From contig CABIKM010000005.1 in NCBI GenBank assembly GCA_902196205.1, forward strand, positions 1 to 64,000: 64,000 nt of DNA. Reading direction: 5' to 3'. This DNA is from Candidatus Methylomirabilis lanthanidiphila (lineage in GTDB: Bacteria > Methylomirabilota > Methylomirabilia > Methylomirabilales > Methylomirabilaceae). Under the pieces are notes generated by a model. It searched no databases. It was not told the origin of the DNA and was given only the letters and a program-made list of their open reading frames with translations. The position numbers were made by a program, and so were the translations under genes. Below, one piece after another: positions 26,571 to 35,832 of the stretch (its first letter is position 1; each line of letters starts with the position of its first letter).

Positions 26571-26673
26571 TTCAACGTTCAAGGTTCAACGTTCCACCCC
26601 GTCTATATTTTTGAAACCTTGAACCTCGAACCTCGAACCTTGAACGTTGCACGTTGAACCTTGAACCTTGAAC
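26571..26673. repeat. GTTCAACGTTCAAGG-type intergenic repeat
   Basis: The nuoK-nuoL spacer consists of repeats of GTTCAACGTTC and the complement GAACCTTGAAC, giving a self-complementary segment of about 100 bases. The same units recur at 32072-32165 and 39119-39140. Confidence 0.75.
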
Positions 26674-26691
26674 GGATCAACGGGAATTGAG

Positions 26692-28728
26692 ATGAAACTG
26701 GTTGCGCTTGTGCCGTTGCTACCGCTGATCGGGGTGCTGATCAACGGCCTGTTCGGCGCAAAGATTAAAGATCGTGCCCACCTGATCGCCGTCCCGGCGG
26801 CGGGCCTGTCGTGTGTTGTGGCGTTTGTCGTGTTCTTTCAGACGCTGGGCGGCGAGACACTCGATTGGGACGTCTATCCGTGGCTGGCGGTGGGCGATAT
26901 GAAGGTGCCGGTCGGGTTCCTGGTCGACCCGCTGTCGACCGTCATGATGCTGGTGGTCACCTTTGTCGGATTTCTCATCCATGTCTACTCGATCGGCTAT
27001 ATGCACGGCGATCGGGGCTATGCCCGCTTCTTTACCTACCTCAATCTATTCATGTTCTCCATGCTGATGCTCGTCCTCGCCAACAATTACCTGCTGATGT
27101 TTCTGGGGTGGGAGGGGGTCGGGCTCTGTTCGTATCTGTTGATCGGTTTTTGGTATGAGAAGAAATCGGCCGGTGACGCCGGGAAAAAGGCGTTTGTCGT
27201 CAACCGGATCGGCGATGCCGGATTCATACTCGGGCTCTTTTTCATCTGGACCACGTTCGGGTCGCTGAAGTACACGGAGGTGTTTGCGGCTGTCGATCCC
27301 GCATTGGGCGCCGGGATTTACACGACTATTACGCTGCTGCTGTTCGTGGGCGCGACCGGCAAGTCGGCCCAGCTTCCGCTCTATGTCTGGCTTCCCGACG
27401 CCATGGAGGGCCCCACTCCGGTTTCGGCCCTGATCCATGCCGCCACAATGGTGACGGCCGGCGTGTATATGGTCGCGCGGTCCAACGCCCTGTTCAACCT
27501 GGCCCCGTTCAGTCTCGAGGTCGTGGCCTGGGTCGGCGCGCTGACGGCGGTCTTCGCCGCCACCATCGCGCTGGTTCAGAATGATATCAAGAAGGTCGTG
27601 GCTTATTCCACGATCTCCCAGCTCGGCTACATGTTTCTCGGTGCCGGCGCGGGCGCCTACCCATCTGCCGTATTTCACCTCGCCACCCACGCCTTCTTCA
27701 AGGCGCTTCTGTTCCTCGGCGCCGGCTCGGTCATCCATTCGCTGCACGGCGAGCAGGACATCAGGAAGATGGGCGGACTCTGGAAGGCGATGCCGATTAC
27801 GACCTGGACCTTCCTGCTGGCCTCGCTGGCGAACGCGGGAATCTTTCCCCTTGCGGGCTTCTGGTCCAAGGATGAGATCCTGTTCAATGCCTTCGTGCGT
27901 GGGCTGACAATCCCCTGGATTCTGGGACTGATCGGGGCCTTCATGACGGCGTTCTATATGTTCAGGCTCTTCTTTCAGGTCTTTACGGGACATTTTCGCG
28001 GCGACCACCATACCGCCCATCACCTGCATGAATCGCCGCCGAACATGGCGTATCCGTTGCTGGTACTCGGCGTGTTTTCTGTGGTTGCGGGATTGGTGTT
28101 CGGTTTTCCCCCGGATCATGGACTGTACCATCGCTTTGTCGCGCCGATCTTTGAGGCCGCCCATCAATCAGAAGCGGTTGCCGGACATGCCGTCGGCGAG
28201 GTTGCAGAGCATGCGGCGGAAGGGGGCGCTGAGCATGCGGTGGCTGCGGCTGCCGGGCATGCGGCGGGCGCCTCTGAAATCGGCATGGCGGCGCTGTCTC
28301 TGGCCATTGCGCTGGCCGGAATCGGCCTCGCCTATCTGTTCTATGTCAAGCGACCGGATATACCGGCCGCGTTGGCTGATAAGTTACGAGGTCTCTACAA
28401 CCTGCTGCTGAATAAGTATTGGGTAGATGAGCTGTATGAGGCGATCTTCATCGATTTCGGCAAGGTCTTCTGTCGCTTCCTGTGGGGGGTTGACGCCCGG
28501 GTTGTGGATGGCGCCGTCAACGGCAGTAGCTGGCTTACCATGCGGTTGAGTGCGATCTCGTCCTGGCACGATATCAAGATTGTCGATGGCCTGGTCAACG
28601 CCATCGCCGACCTGATCCAGGGCGGAAGCGGGACCCTCCGGCGGCTGCAGACAGGGGCGATCCAGAACTATATTCTGGCGATGGCGCTGGGCGTCGTCGG
28701 CATGGCGGTCTTCTATCTGTTTCTCTAA
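26692..28728 (+). CDS. nuoL: NADH-quinone oxidoreductase subunit L (cluster 1)
   Basis: The 678-residue antiporter-like subunit has the core GWEGVGLCSYLLIGFWY, LPLYVWLPDAMEGPTPVSALIHAATMVTAGVYM, and the lateral helix and C-terminal span expected for NuoL, the distal proton pump. Near residues 485-545 lies an Ala/His/Glu-rich stretch with repeated EHA/GHA units that is absent from the paralog in cluster 2. The ATG at 26692 is preferred over a TTG inside the repeat. Confidence 0.95.
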   Translation: MKLVALVPLLPLIGVLINGLFGAKIKDRAHLIAVPAAGLSCVVAFVVFFQTLGGETLDWDVYPWLAVGDMKVPVGFLVDPLSTVMMLVVTFVGFLIHVYSIGYMHGDRGYARFFTYLNLFMFSMLMLVLANNYLLMFLGWEGVGLCSYLLIGFWYEKKSAGDAGKKAFVVNRIGDAGFILGLFFIWTTFGSLKYTEVFAAVDPALGAGIYTTITLLLFVGATGKSAQLPLYVWLPDAMEGPTPVSALIHAATMVTAGVYMVARSNALFNLAPFSLEVVAWVGALTAVFAATIALVQNDIKKVVAYSTISQLGYMFLGAGAGAYPSAVFHLATHAFFKALLFLGAGSVIHSLHGEQDIRKMGGLWKAMPITTWTFLLASLANAGIFPLAGFWSKDEILFNAFVRGLTIPWILGLIGAFMTAFYMFRLFFQVFTGHFRGDHHTAHHLHESPPNMAYPLLVLGVFSVVAGLVFGFPPDHGLYHRFVAPIFEAAHQSEAVAGHAVGEVAEHAAEGGAEHAVAAAAGHAAGASEIGMAALSLAIALAGIGLAYLFYVKRPDIPAALADKLRGLYNLLLNKYWVDELYEAIFIDFGKVFCRFLWGVDARVVDGAVNGSSWLTMRLSAISSWHDIKIVDGLVNAIADLIQGGSGTLRRLQTGAIQNYILAMALGVVGMAVFYLFL

Positions 28729-28774
28729 GGGGCTCTATTATTAACGTATGAATGGAAGCGTCATTGTCTTGACA

Positions 28775-28861
28775 GTCCCCTCACCTTCATCCTCTCCCCA
28801 TAGGGGAGAGGAGACGTAATTGTTGGCCCTCGCCCCTTGTGGGGGAGAGGGCGAGGGGGCC
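28775..28861. repeat. CCTCTCCCC inverted repeats
   Basis: CCTCTCCCC-ATA-GGGGAGAGG (28791-28811) is a perfect 9 bp hairpin, and a second GC-rich arm set follows (28825-28861). It lies in the 200-base nuoL-nuoM spacer. There is no T-run, so a terminator role is not supported. Confidence 0.7.
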
Positions 28862-28929
28862 TTCCTGGGCAATGACAGCGTAATGGTTCGTACAATGACT
28901 ACAGTAACGACAGGAGGTCTGTCGCTCCC

Positions 28930-30621
28930 ATGAATGCACTTGAGTTTCCGATCTTATCCCTGATGACGTATCTGCCCCTCGCCGGGGTGGTCGTGCTTGC
29001 ACTCCTTCCGAAGGAGTCCAAGGGGGCCATCCGCGTGACCGCACTGGCCTTCACGGCCGCCGACCTCCTGGTGTCCCTGTGGATCCCCGCCTACTTCGAT
29101 TCGACGACGGCAGAGATGCAGTTCGTGGAGAAGGTCTCATGGATTCCCTCGCTTGGTGTGACCTACTTCTTCGGTCTCGATGGGATCACCCTATGGCTGG
29201 TCATGCTGACCACCTTCCTCTCCGTTATCACTGTCGTCTGTTCATGGGAATCGGTAAGCATGCGGTTGAAGGAGTATTATGCCTTCATGCTGATGTTGGA
29301 GACCGGCATGCTCGGCGTCTTTTTCTCTATGGACTTTTTTCTGTTTTACATCTTTTGGGAAGTGATGTTGGTGCCGATGTATTTTCTGATCGGCATCTGG
29401 GGCAGCGATCGCCGCCTCTACTCGGCCATCAAGTTCTTCCTGTATACGCTGTTCGGCGGCGTCATCATGCTGTTGGGGATCCTGGCGGTCTATTTCTATC
29501 ATGGCGCCGAGACGGGGACCTACACGTTCGACATTTTCGAGTTGATGAAGCTGTCATATCCGTCAACGCCGGTCTTTACGTTGCTGGGTGTTCCATTCTC
29601 GTTTCAGGATCTGGTCTGGCTGGCGTTCTTTCTGGGCTTTGCCATCAAGGTTCCGATGTTTCCCTTTCACACGTGGCTGCCTGACGCCCACACCGATGCC
29701 CCGACGGCCGGCAGCGTGATCCTGGCCGGTGTCCTGCTGAAGATGGGGACGTACGGCTTCATCCGGTTTAACCTGCCGATGCTTCCGGAGGCCACCCAGC
29801 ACTTTGTTCCGATGATCATGATCCTGTCGATTATCGCGATCATCTACGGGGCGCTGGTCTGCATGGTTCAGACCGACATGAAGCGATTGATTGCCTACAG
29901 CTCCGTCAGCCACATGGGATTTGTCATGTTGGGCATGTTTGCTCTGAATTTTCAGGGAGTTCAGGGCAGTATTATCCAGATGATCAATCACGGTCTGTCG
30001 ACCGGCGCCCTCTTCCTGATCGTCGGTCTGATCTATGATCGCCGACATACGAGGCAGATCTCGGAGTTCGGGGGTCTGTCCAAGCAGATGCCGGTCTACT
30101 CGACGCTGTTTGCGATCATCATGTTTTCTTCGATGGGGCTTCCCGGACTGAACGGCTTCATCGGCGAGTTTTTGATTCTGGTCGGCGCCTTCAAGGTCAG
30201 TTATGTCTGGGCTGCCTTTGCGGTCACAGGAATTGTGCTGGGTGCGGCCTACATGCTCTGGCTGTTTCAGCGGACCATGTTTGGAGCGCTGGAGAACCCA
30301 AAGAATGCGGCGCTTCCCGACCTCAACGCCAGAGAGATCAGTACCCTTGTACCGATCGTGATTATGTGTTTCTGGATCGGCATCTATCCCTCTCCTTTTC
30401 TCAGTCGGACGGAGATGTCGGTCAATTATGTCCTGGCACGGGTCCACAAACAGGCTGTTGCCGAGGAGCCGTACCTGAGTGATTCGACGCGACCCGCCAC
30501 AGGCCCGGCTGAAACCGGTCACGAGTCGGGTGGAGGAGCGGCGGCCATCTTGCCGGTTCGAGCGCCCGCCTCTGTCCATGCCGAAGGGCGGGACCTGAAC
30601 ACTGTCGAAAGGTCCCGATGA
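28930..30621 (+). CDS. nuoM: NADH-quinone oxidoreductase subunit M (cluster 1)
   Basis: The 563-residue antiporter-like subunit contains FYIFWEVMLVPMYFLIGIWG, the LPDAHTDAPTAGSVILAGVLLKMGTYG lysine/histidine channel region and the KRLIAYSSVSHMGFVMLG helix. AGGAGG at 28911-28916 precedes the ATG. It has a C-terminal tail of about 70 hydrophilic residues beyond the last span that the cluster 2 paralog has in shorter form. It overlaps nuoN at ATGA. Confidence 0.95.
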   Translation: MNALEFPILSLMTYLPLAGVVVLALLPKESKGAIRVTALAFTAADLLVSLWIPAYFDSTTAEMQFVEKVSWIPSLGVTYFFGLDGITLWLVMLTTFLSVITVVCSWESVSMRLKEYYAFMLMLETGMLGVFFSMDFFLFYIFWEVMLVPMYFLIGIWGSDRRLYSAIKFFLYTLFGGVIMLLGILAVYFYHGAETGTYTFDIFELMKLSYPSTPVFTLLGVPFSFQDLVWLAFFLGFAIKVPMFPFHTWLPDAHTDAPTAGSVILAGVLLKMGTYGFIRFNLPMLPEATQHFVPMIMILSIIAIIYGALVCMVQTDMKRLIAYSSVSHMGFVMLGMFALNFQGVQGSIIQMINHGLSTGALFLIVGLIYDRRHTRQISEFGGLSKQMPVYSTLFAIIMFSSMGLPGLNGFIGEFLILVGAFKVSYVWAAFAVTGIVLGAAYMLWLFQRTMFGALENPKNAALPDLNAREISTLVPIVIMCFWIGIYPSPFLSRTEMSVNYVLARVHKQAVAEEPYLSDSTRPATGPAETGHESGGGAAAILPVRAPASVHAEGRDLNTVERSR

Positions 30622-32069
30622 CTCAAGTCTTCAACATGGCGGATCTCTCCACGACCTCGCCAGAGGTGATCATGAGCCTGGCGGCCATGGTGATCCTTAC
30701 GCTTGACTTTATCGCCCCGAAGGGCGGACGAGACTGGCTGGGGTATCTGAGCATTCTTGGCGTTGCCGGCACCTTTATAGTCCTGATGCGCCAATGGGGG
30801 GTCACGCAGGCGGCTTTCAGCGGGCAGTACGTGAGCGATCCATTCGCGTTCTTCTTCAAGATCGTGTTTCTGGTCTCCGCGGCGCTGATCCTGCTCATGT
30901 CGATCGGCTACCTGAAGAGTGAACGGATTGATAAGGGCGAGTTCTATCCGCTGATCCTCTTTGCCACACTGGGGATGATGTTGATGGTCAGCGCGGTAGA
31001 CCTCCTGATCCTGTACATCGGCCTTGAGATGATGTCGATTTGCATTTACATTCTGGCCGGTTTTATGAAGCGGGAGCGACGCAGCAGCGAGGCGGCCCTG
31101 AAATACCTGCTGATGGGAGGATTTTCTTCTGCGATTATGCTGTATGGTATTGTCATGCTGTATGGCCTGACCGGCACCATCGGCCTGCGAGAGATCGCCT
31201 CGATGATCTCAGCGGACACCGTCTCAAATCCGGCGCTTATCCTGGGCATGGTCATGTTGGTGGCCGGCTTCGGGTTCAAGATTGCGGCGGTTCCGTTCCA
31301 CATGTATATCCCTGACGTGTATGAGGGCGCCCCGACCCCTGTGGCAGCCCTCCTGTCGGCGGCTTCAGAGGTTGCCGGTCTCGCCATCCTCCTGCGGGTG
31401 TTCCTGGTGGCCATCCCGGACTTGCAGGATCGCTGGACGCTCCTCTTTTATGTCCTGTCGTTGCTCACGATGACGGTGGGCAATGTCGTAGCGATTGCGC
31501 AGAGCAATATCAAGCGGATGCTGGCCTACAGCTCCATTGCCCACATTGGCTACCTGCTGATCGGGTTGGTGGCGGGACACGAGCTGGGGATCTCGGCCGT
31601 ACTGCTGTATACCCTGATCTACGCCCTGATGACGCTTGGCGCCTTTGCCATGGTGATCCTACTCTGCGTCGGAGAGGTCAAAGGGGAGCGGATCGACGAC
31701 TTTACCGGTCTGGCTCAGCGAAGTCCCCTGGCCGCCGCCGCCATGCTGATCTTTCTCCTCTCATTGGCAGGCGTGCCTCCGACCGCGGGCTTTGTCGGGA
31801 AGTTCTATCTGTTCGGCGCCGCCATCGAACGAGGGTATGTCTGGCTCGCGATCATTGCCGTCATCAACTCCGCCATCTCGCTCTTCTATTACATGAAGGT
31901 GACGGTGGCGATGTACATGCGCGACCTGCCGCCCCAGGGTCTGACCTTGAGTTCCTCCATGCCGCTGCGTGTGGCGCTCGTGGTGACCCTGGTGGCTACC
32001 ATCGCGATCGGTATCTACCCGGGCCCCTTCCTGGAGTTGGCCAGGGCCTCGGTCGTCGGGCTCTGGTAA
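30618..32069 (+). CDS. nuoN: NADH-quinone oxidoreductase subunit N (cluster 1)
   Basis: This 483-residue antiporter-like subunit has GLEMMSICIYILAGF, the KIAAVPFHMYIPDVYEGAPTPVAA channel region and NIKRMLAYSSIAHIGYLL. It is the last gene of cluster 1. The cluster contains A, C, D, H, J, K, L, M and N only: no NADH-input module (E, F, G) and no B or I. Confidence 0.95.
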   Translation: MTQVFNMADLSTTSPEVIMSLAAMVILTLDFIAPKGGRDWLGYLSILGVAGTFIVLMRQWGVTQAAFSGQYVSDPFAFFFKIVFLVSAALILLMSIGYLKSERIDKGEFYPLILFATLGMMLMVSAVDLLILYIGLEMMSICIYILAGFMKRERRSSEAALKYLLMGGFSSAIMLYGIVMLYGLTGTIGLREIASMISADTVSNPALILGMVMLVAGFGFKIAAVPFHMYIPDVYEGAPTPVAALLSAASEVAGLAILLRVFLVAIPDLQDRWTLLFYVLSLLTMTVGNVVAIAQSNIKRMLAYSSIAHIGYLLIGLVAGHELGISAVLLYTLIYALMTLGAFAMVILLCVGEVKGERIDDFTGLAQRSPLAAAAMLIFLLSLAGVPPTAGFVGKFYLFGAAIERGYVWLAIIAVINSAISLFYYMKVTVAMYMRDLPPQGLTLSSSMPLRVALVVTLVATIAIGIYPGPFLELARASVVGLW

Positions 32070-32071
32070 TG

Positions 32072-32165
32072 CACCGTTCAACGTTCAAGGTTTCGAACTC
32101 TGAATCCGGAACCTGGAACGCGAAGCCCAACCTTGAACGTTGAACATTGAACCTTGAACGTAGTT
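32072..32165. repeat. GTTCAACGTTCAAGG-type intergenic repeat, second copy
   Basis: It has the same AACCTTGAACGTTGAAC units as at 26571-26673, downstream of nuoN and directly upstream of the atp promoter. Confidence 0.7.
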
Positions 32166-32172
32166 CCGAACC

Positions 32173-32201
32173 TTGACAGGGCGGAGGGGGAGGGCTAGAG
32201 T
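32173..32201 (+). promoter_or_regulatory. Promoter for the atpZ-atpB-atpE block
   Basis: TTGACA (32173-32178) and TAGAGT (32196-32201) are 17 bases apart. The -35 box and the purine-rich G stretch after it resemble the cluster 1 promoter at 22211. Confidence 0.6.
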
Positions 32202-32222
32202 AAAGTTGAACGCGGCAGGAGG

Positions 32223-32268
32223 AAATCTGCCCATCCCCCCTTTAATAAAGGGGGGTGAGGGGGGATTT
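32223..32268. repeat. CCCCCCTTT/AAAGGGGGG hairpin repeat
   Basis: A perfect 9 bp stem (32235-32243 with 32247-32255) is flanked by AAAT and ATTT. The same element occurs at 35772-35819 and 39141-39186. The two later copies also share the flank GGTGCGAGGT. Here it lies in the leader of atpZ. Confidence 0.8.
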
Positions 32269-32281
32269 TATCGGCGGGACG

Positions 32282-32497
32282 ATGAAGGACAATCAGGTAC
32301 GACTGTGGCGGCAGCTCGCAGGGTTAAGCTCACTGGGGATTACCCTCGCCGCTTCGATTGCGATCGGGACCGCAATCGGTATCGCCCTGGATCGTTGGCT
32401 GGGAACATCGCCGTGGTTGATGATTCTGTTTTTCATCTTTGGGGTTGCGGCGGGCTTTACCAATCTCATGAAGGATCTCAAGCGTTGGGGAAGTTGA
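32282..32497 (+). CDS. atpZ: ATP synthase-associated AtpZ/AtpI protein
   Basis: The 71-residue protein has two membrane spans separated by a short polar turn, as in the AtpZ/AtpI family that assists F0 assembly or c-ring formation. The first span has SSLGITLAASIAIGTAIGIALD and the second LMILFFIFGVAAGF followed by a basic end. It leads a block of F0 genes only; no F1 genes are in the window. The start is ATG 32282, 13 bases after the hairpin repeat. Confidence 0.8.
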   Translation: MKDNQVRLWRQLAGLSSLGITLAASIAIGTAIGIALDRWLGTSPWLMILFFIFGVAAGFTNLMKDLKRWGS

Positions 32498-32546
32498 TTT
32501 TTTTACAGCCCGTATGTGATTTCCCGCACAAAAACCTGGAGGCGTG

Positions 32547-33266
32547 ATGGAGCATCATCCGACAATCTTTCAGATTCCTAATTTTCTCGGGGCGATCGGG
32601 ATTTCCGGGGCTTGGATACCAGAACATATCGCGATGGCATGGCTGGTGATGGCCATTCTCATCGTGGTATCGCATCTGGCCACGCGGCGGCTCCAGGCGG
32701 TGCCGGGGCCGATACAGAACTTTATGGAGGTTGTGATCGAGACGTTTGTGGACCTGCTCACGCAGATGATCGGACACAACGGGAAACGGTACCTCCCCCT
32801 GATCGGAACAGCCGGCCTTTTCATTCTTGTAGGCAATCTTTTGGGTGCGCTGCCCGGTCTTAAGCCCCCGACAGCGAACCTGAACACGACGGCCGCCCTC
32901 GCCATCACCATCTTCCTCTCCTATAACTACTTCGGCATTCGGGAACAGGGAGTTGTCGCCTATCTCCGTCATTTCTGCGGACCAATCCTGTGGTTGGCGC
33001 CGATTATGTTTCCGATTGAACTGATCGGTCATCTTGCCCGGCCGATCTCTCTGTCGATCCGACTCTTCGGCAATATCTTCGGGGAGGAGAGCGTCATTGC
33101 CATCCTGCTGTCGTTGATCTGGTTAGGGATTCCGTATGTCATCTATCTGGGCATCATGATGCCCCTGAGTCTCTTTACCAGTTTTGTCCAGGCATTCATC
33201 TTTGTCATGCTGTCTATGGTGTATATCGCCGGAGCCGTCCAAGTTGAACACGAGGAGCACCACTAA
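32547..33266 (+). CDS. atpB: ATP synthase F0 subunit a
   Basis: The 239-residue membrane protein has five to six spans and the essential arginine in LSIRLFGNIFGEE of the fourth span, which faces the c-ring carboxylate. The C-terminal span contains QAFIFVMLSMVYIAGAV with the conserved Gln. The start is ATG 32547 (a GTG lies one codon upstream), with TGGAGG just before. It is followed by atpE after 30 bases. Confidence 0.95.
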   Translation: MEHHPTIFQIPNFLGAIGISGAWIPEHIAMAWLVMAILIVVSHLATRRLQAVPGPIQNFMEVVIETFVDLLTQMIGHNGKRYLPLIGTAGLFILVGNLLGALPGLKPPTANLNTTAALAITIFLSYNYFGIREQGVVAYLRHFCGPILWLAPIMFPIELIGHLARPISLSIRLFGNIFGEESVIAILLSLIWLGIPYVIYLGIMMPLSLFTSFVQAFIFVMLSMVYIAGAVQVEHEEHH

Positions 33267-33296
33267 CCCCATTTCATTCTGAAAGGAGTTGTGCCG

Positions 33297-33662
33297 ATGA
33301 GTCGCACGCAAGGAGCGCTCACCCTGCTGTTGGTAACCATTATGCTGACCTTTGGGTCCCAGATTGCGTTCGCCGCCGAAGGGGCCGTGCCGGAATCTTC
33401 TTCAACATTCTTCGTCGTGTCGGTTCTCACGGGCGGATTTGCCATGGCCATTGCCTCTGGTGCAGCCGCTATCGGCCAGAGCCGAGCCATTGTCAGCGCG
33501 CTGGAGGCGATGGGACGGCAGCCGGCAGCAGCGCCGAAGATCCAGGTTGCGATGATCATCGGTCTCGCGTTGATCGAGTCGCTGGCGATCTATGTTCTGC
33601 TCGTTGCGCTGATCATCTTCTTCGCAAATCCCTTCATTAAGTACGTGGTGCCCGGTGCGTAA
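33297..33662 (+). CDS. atpE: ATP synthase F0 subunit c
   Basis: The 121-residue proteolipid is longer than the usual 75-90 residues because of an N-terminal signal-like hydrophobic segment (about 28 residues, ending ...IAFAAEGA). The hairpin then follows: glycine/alanine-rich first helix, loop GRQPAAAP and second helix with the ion-binding Glu (E94) in ALIESLAIY. Q61, E94, S95 and Y99 are spaced as in sodium-binding c-rings, but the threonine after Ser is Leu here, so ion choice is open. GAAAGGAG precedes the ATG. Confidence 0.95.
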   Translation: MSRTQGALTLLLVTIMLTFGSQIAFAAEGAVPESSSTFFVVSVLTGGFAMAIASGAAAIGQSRAIVSALEAMGRQPAAAPKIQVAMIIGLALIESLAIYVLLVALIIFFANPFIKYVVPGA

Positions 33663-33713
33663 CGAAGGATGAGACGTTGGGGGCGATAACCGATCGCCCA
33701 GGAGAGGGACGCG

Positions 33714-34073
33714 GTGCTGCTGTCGTACCTGCCGATCTTTATCCTGATCCTGTTGGCGACCGGTTTTGCCCTTGCAACCCTCTTTCTATCACACGTACTT
33801 GGGCCTCGGCGACCCACGCGTGCGAAGCTCACCCCGTACGAGTGCGGGATCGACCCCGTAGGCTCCGCCCGGGAGCGGTTCTCGGTCAAGTTTTACCTGG
33901 TCGCGATGTTGTTCATCATCTTCGACATCGAGATCGTGTTCCTGTATCCCTGGGCGGTGATCCTGAATAGTCTCAAGCTATTCGGGTTGATAGAAATGAT
34001 TCTCTTCCTCGGTATCCTCCTGATCGGACTCCTATATGTCTGGAAGAAGGGGGGACTGGAATGGGTCACGTAA
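33714..34073 (+). CDS. nuoA2: NADH-quinone oxidoreductase subunit A (cluster 2)
   Basis: The 119-residue, three-span subunit has [21 protein letters not shown] and [14 protein letters not shown], closer to the standard NADH-dehydrogenase NuoA than the copy in cluster 1. It starts at GTG 33714, 51 bases after atpE, so it may be co-transcribed with the atp block. Its end overlaps nuoC2 by 13 bases; again there is no nuoB. Confidence 0.93.
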   Translation: MLLSYLPIFILILLATGFALATLFLSHVLGPRRPTRAKLTPYECGIDPVGSARERFSVKFYLVAMLFIIFDIEIVFLYPWAVILNSLKLFGLIEMILFLGILLIGLLYVWKKGGLEWVT

Positions 34074-34567
34074 AGGGGGCGGAGGAGAATCTCACCGTTT
34101 CAAAGCTGCGAGAACAGTTGCCCGAGGCAGCTTTATCGAGCAGGGACTTTCGCAACGAAACGACCCTCTTGGTCAGGTCCGGCGATCTCATTCGTATCTG
34201 TCGCTATCTGAAAGAGGACCCCGGTCTTCTCTACGATTTCCTGTCTGATCTCACCGCAGTCGATCGGCTCGGAGACCACCCACGTTTTGAGGTGGTCCAC
34301 CATCTCTATTCCCTTCAGTATAAACGGCGGATTCGGCTCAAAGTACAGGTTGAGGAAGGTGAAGCGGTGCCAAGCGTCACGTCGGTCTGGGGCGCCGCCG
34401 ATTGGCCCGAACGTGAAGTGTTCGATATGTTCGGGATTCGCTTCGAGGGCCACCCGGATCTTCGGCGGATCCTCATGCCGGAGGAGTGGGAAGGATTTCC
34501 GCTTCGGAAGGACTACCCGGTGCAGGCCTCGCCGAAATGGTGGGAAGAGGGGGCGACAGGTGGCTGA
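34061..34567 (+). CDS. nuoC2: NADH-quinone oxidoreductase subunit C (cluster 2)
   Basis: The 168-residue subunit carries [26 protein letters not shown] and the FPLRKDYP end. It differs from the cluster 1 copy throughout its N-terminal half. It overlaps both neighbours: nuoA2 by 13 bases and nuoD2 by 8, indicating tight translational coupling in the A-C-D order. Confidence 0.95.
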   Translation: MGHVKGAEENLTVSKLREQLPEAALSSRDFRNETTLLVRSGDLIRICRYLKEDPGLLYDFLSDLTAVDRLGDHPRFEVVHHLYSLQYKRRIRLKVQVEEGEAVPSVTSVWGAADWPEREVFDMFGIRFEGHPDLRRILMPEEWEGFPLRKDYPVQASPKWWEEGATGG

Positions 34568-35732
34568 GCGGCGCACCATGACCATCAACATGGGGCCTCA
34601 GCACCCCAGCACCCACGGGGTGTTGCGGCTGGTCCTGGAACTGGACGGGGAGATTATTGTCCGATGTACGCCGCACATCGGCTACCTGCACACGGGGATG
34701 GAGAAGATTGCGGAAAGTAAGCGATACCAGCAGGTCATCCCCATTACGGACCGGATGGATTACCTGGCCCCCCTCAGTAATAACCTGGCCTATGTGCTGG
34801 CCGTTGAGAAGCTGCTCGGCATCGAGGTGCCTCCGCGGGCGCAGGTCATCCGCGTCATGCTGACGGAGCTGACGCGGATAGGAAGCCACCTGGTCTGGCT
34901 CGGGACCCATGCGATCGATATCGGAGCGATGAGCGTCTTCCTGTACGCCTTTCGGGAGCGCGAAGCGATTCTGGATATGTACGAACAGGTATCCGGCGCC
35001 CGGATGATGTCCAGCTACTTTCGGGTCGGCGGTCTGTTTGCCGACCTGCCCGAGGGGTTTGAGAAGACCGTTCAATCGTTCATTGACAGTTTTCCCGATC
35101 GTCTGGCTGAGTACGAAGATCTCTTGACGCACAACCCGATCTGGATTGGGCGAACCAGGGGGGTCGGTGTGATCAAACCGGTAGAGGCTGTAGATCTCGG
35201 CTTAAGCGGTCCAAGTCTGCGGGCCTGCGGGGTCGCGTGGGACATTCGCAAGTCGAATCCCTATTCCGGCTATGAGCGATTTCACTTCGAGATGTCCAGA
35301 GGCAGCCATGGCGATGTCTACGACCGATACCTCTGCCGCATCTTTGAGATGCGGCAGAGCGTTGCCATCGTTCGCCAAACGCTGGAAAACCTTCCGGATG
35401 GGCCGATCGTCGTTGCCGACCCGAAGCTCATCCCGCCGCCCAAGCCGAGGGTCAAGCAGAGTATGGAGGCGCTTATTCACCATTTCCTGCTGTGGTCGAC
35501 GGGATTTACCGTGCCGGCTGGAGAGGTCTATCAGAGCATCGAGTCGCCGAGGGGTGAGTACGGCGTCTATCTGGTGAGCGACGGCAGCAACACACCGTAC
35601 CGCGTCCATTTCCGGGCGCCCTCCTTTGTCAACCTGCAGTCGTTGCCGCGGATGGCGGAGGGGCGGCTGGTAGCCGATCTGGTGGCGATCATCGGCAGCA
35701 TCGACATTGTGCTCGGCGAGGTGGATCGTTAA
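34560..35732 (+). CDS. nuoD2: NADH-quinone oxidoreductase subunit D (cluster 2)
   Basis: The 390-residue 49 kDa-type subunit has [20 protein letters not shown] at its N-terminus and ends [10 protein letters not shown]. The start is GTG 34560 with GAGGGGG seven bases upstream; an ATG six codons later is possible. Frames open further upstream belong to a different reading of nuoC2. It lies in the normal place of nuoD, with the B subunit missing between A and C. Confidence 0.93.
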   Translation: MAERRTMTINMGPQHPSTHGVLRLVLELDGEIIVRCTPHIGYLHTGMEKIAESKRYQQVIPITDRMDYLAPLSNNLAYVLAVEKLLGIEVPPRAQVIRVMLTELTRIGSHLVWLGTHAIDIGAMSVFLYAFREREAILDMYEQVSGARMMSSYFRVGGLFADLPEGFEKTVQSFIDSFPDRLAEYEDLLTHNPIWIGRTRGVGVIKPVEAVDLGLSGPSLRACGVAWDIRKSNPYSGYERFHFEMSRGSHGDVYDRYLCRIFEMRQSVAIVRQTLENLPDGPIVVADPKLIPPPKPRVKQSMEALIHHFLLWSTGFTVPAGEVYQSIESPRGEYGVYLVSDGSNTPYRVHFRAPSFVNLQSLPRMAEGRLVADLVAIIGSIDIVLGEVDR

Positions 35733-35734
35733 AA

Positions 35735-35819
35735 GCAGTTTTGAGTGTCGAGTTTTGAGTTTCGAGCCACGAAATCCCCCTAGTCCCCCCCTTTAATAAA
35801 GGGGGGTGCGGGGGGATTT
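35735..35819. repeat. Two intergenic repeats in the nuoD2-nuoE spacer
   Basis: A TTTTGAGTGTCGAGTTTTGAG-like stretch (35738-35768) is followed by a CCCCCCTTT/AAAGGGGGG hairpin (35772-35819). The GGTGCGAGGT flank after the hairpin supplies the ribosome-binding region of nuoE. Confidence 0.75.
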
Positions 35820-35832
35820 GGTGCGAGGTGAG

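Noticed and set aside
26571-26673. CRISPR-like short repeats between nuoK and nuoL
   Set aside because: Units are irregular, of about 10 bases, and self-complementary, with no unique spacers of constant length; they are low-complexity intergenic repeats.
27046-28167. Minus-strand open frame of 373 codons within nuoL
   Set aside because: It is an antisense shadow of a high-GC membrane protein gene with atypical composition (Gln/Arg/His-rich) and no start signals. Similar antisense frames in nuoM, nuoD and atpB were rejected for the same reason.
28769-28774. TTGACA as a promoter in the nuoL-nuoM spacer
   Set aside because: No -10-like hexamer lies 16-18 bases downstream; that position is occupied by the GC-rich hairpin.
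34287-34559. N-terminal extension of nuoD2 into the nuoC2 region
   Set aside because: The residues are the out-of-frame reading of the conserved nuoC2 sequence; the GTG at 34560 with its own ribosome site is the start.
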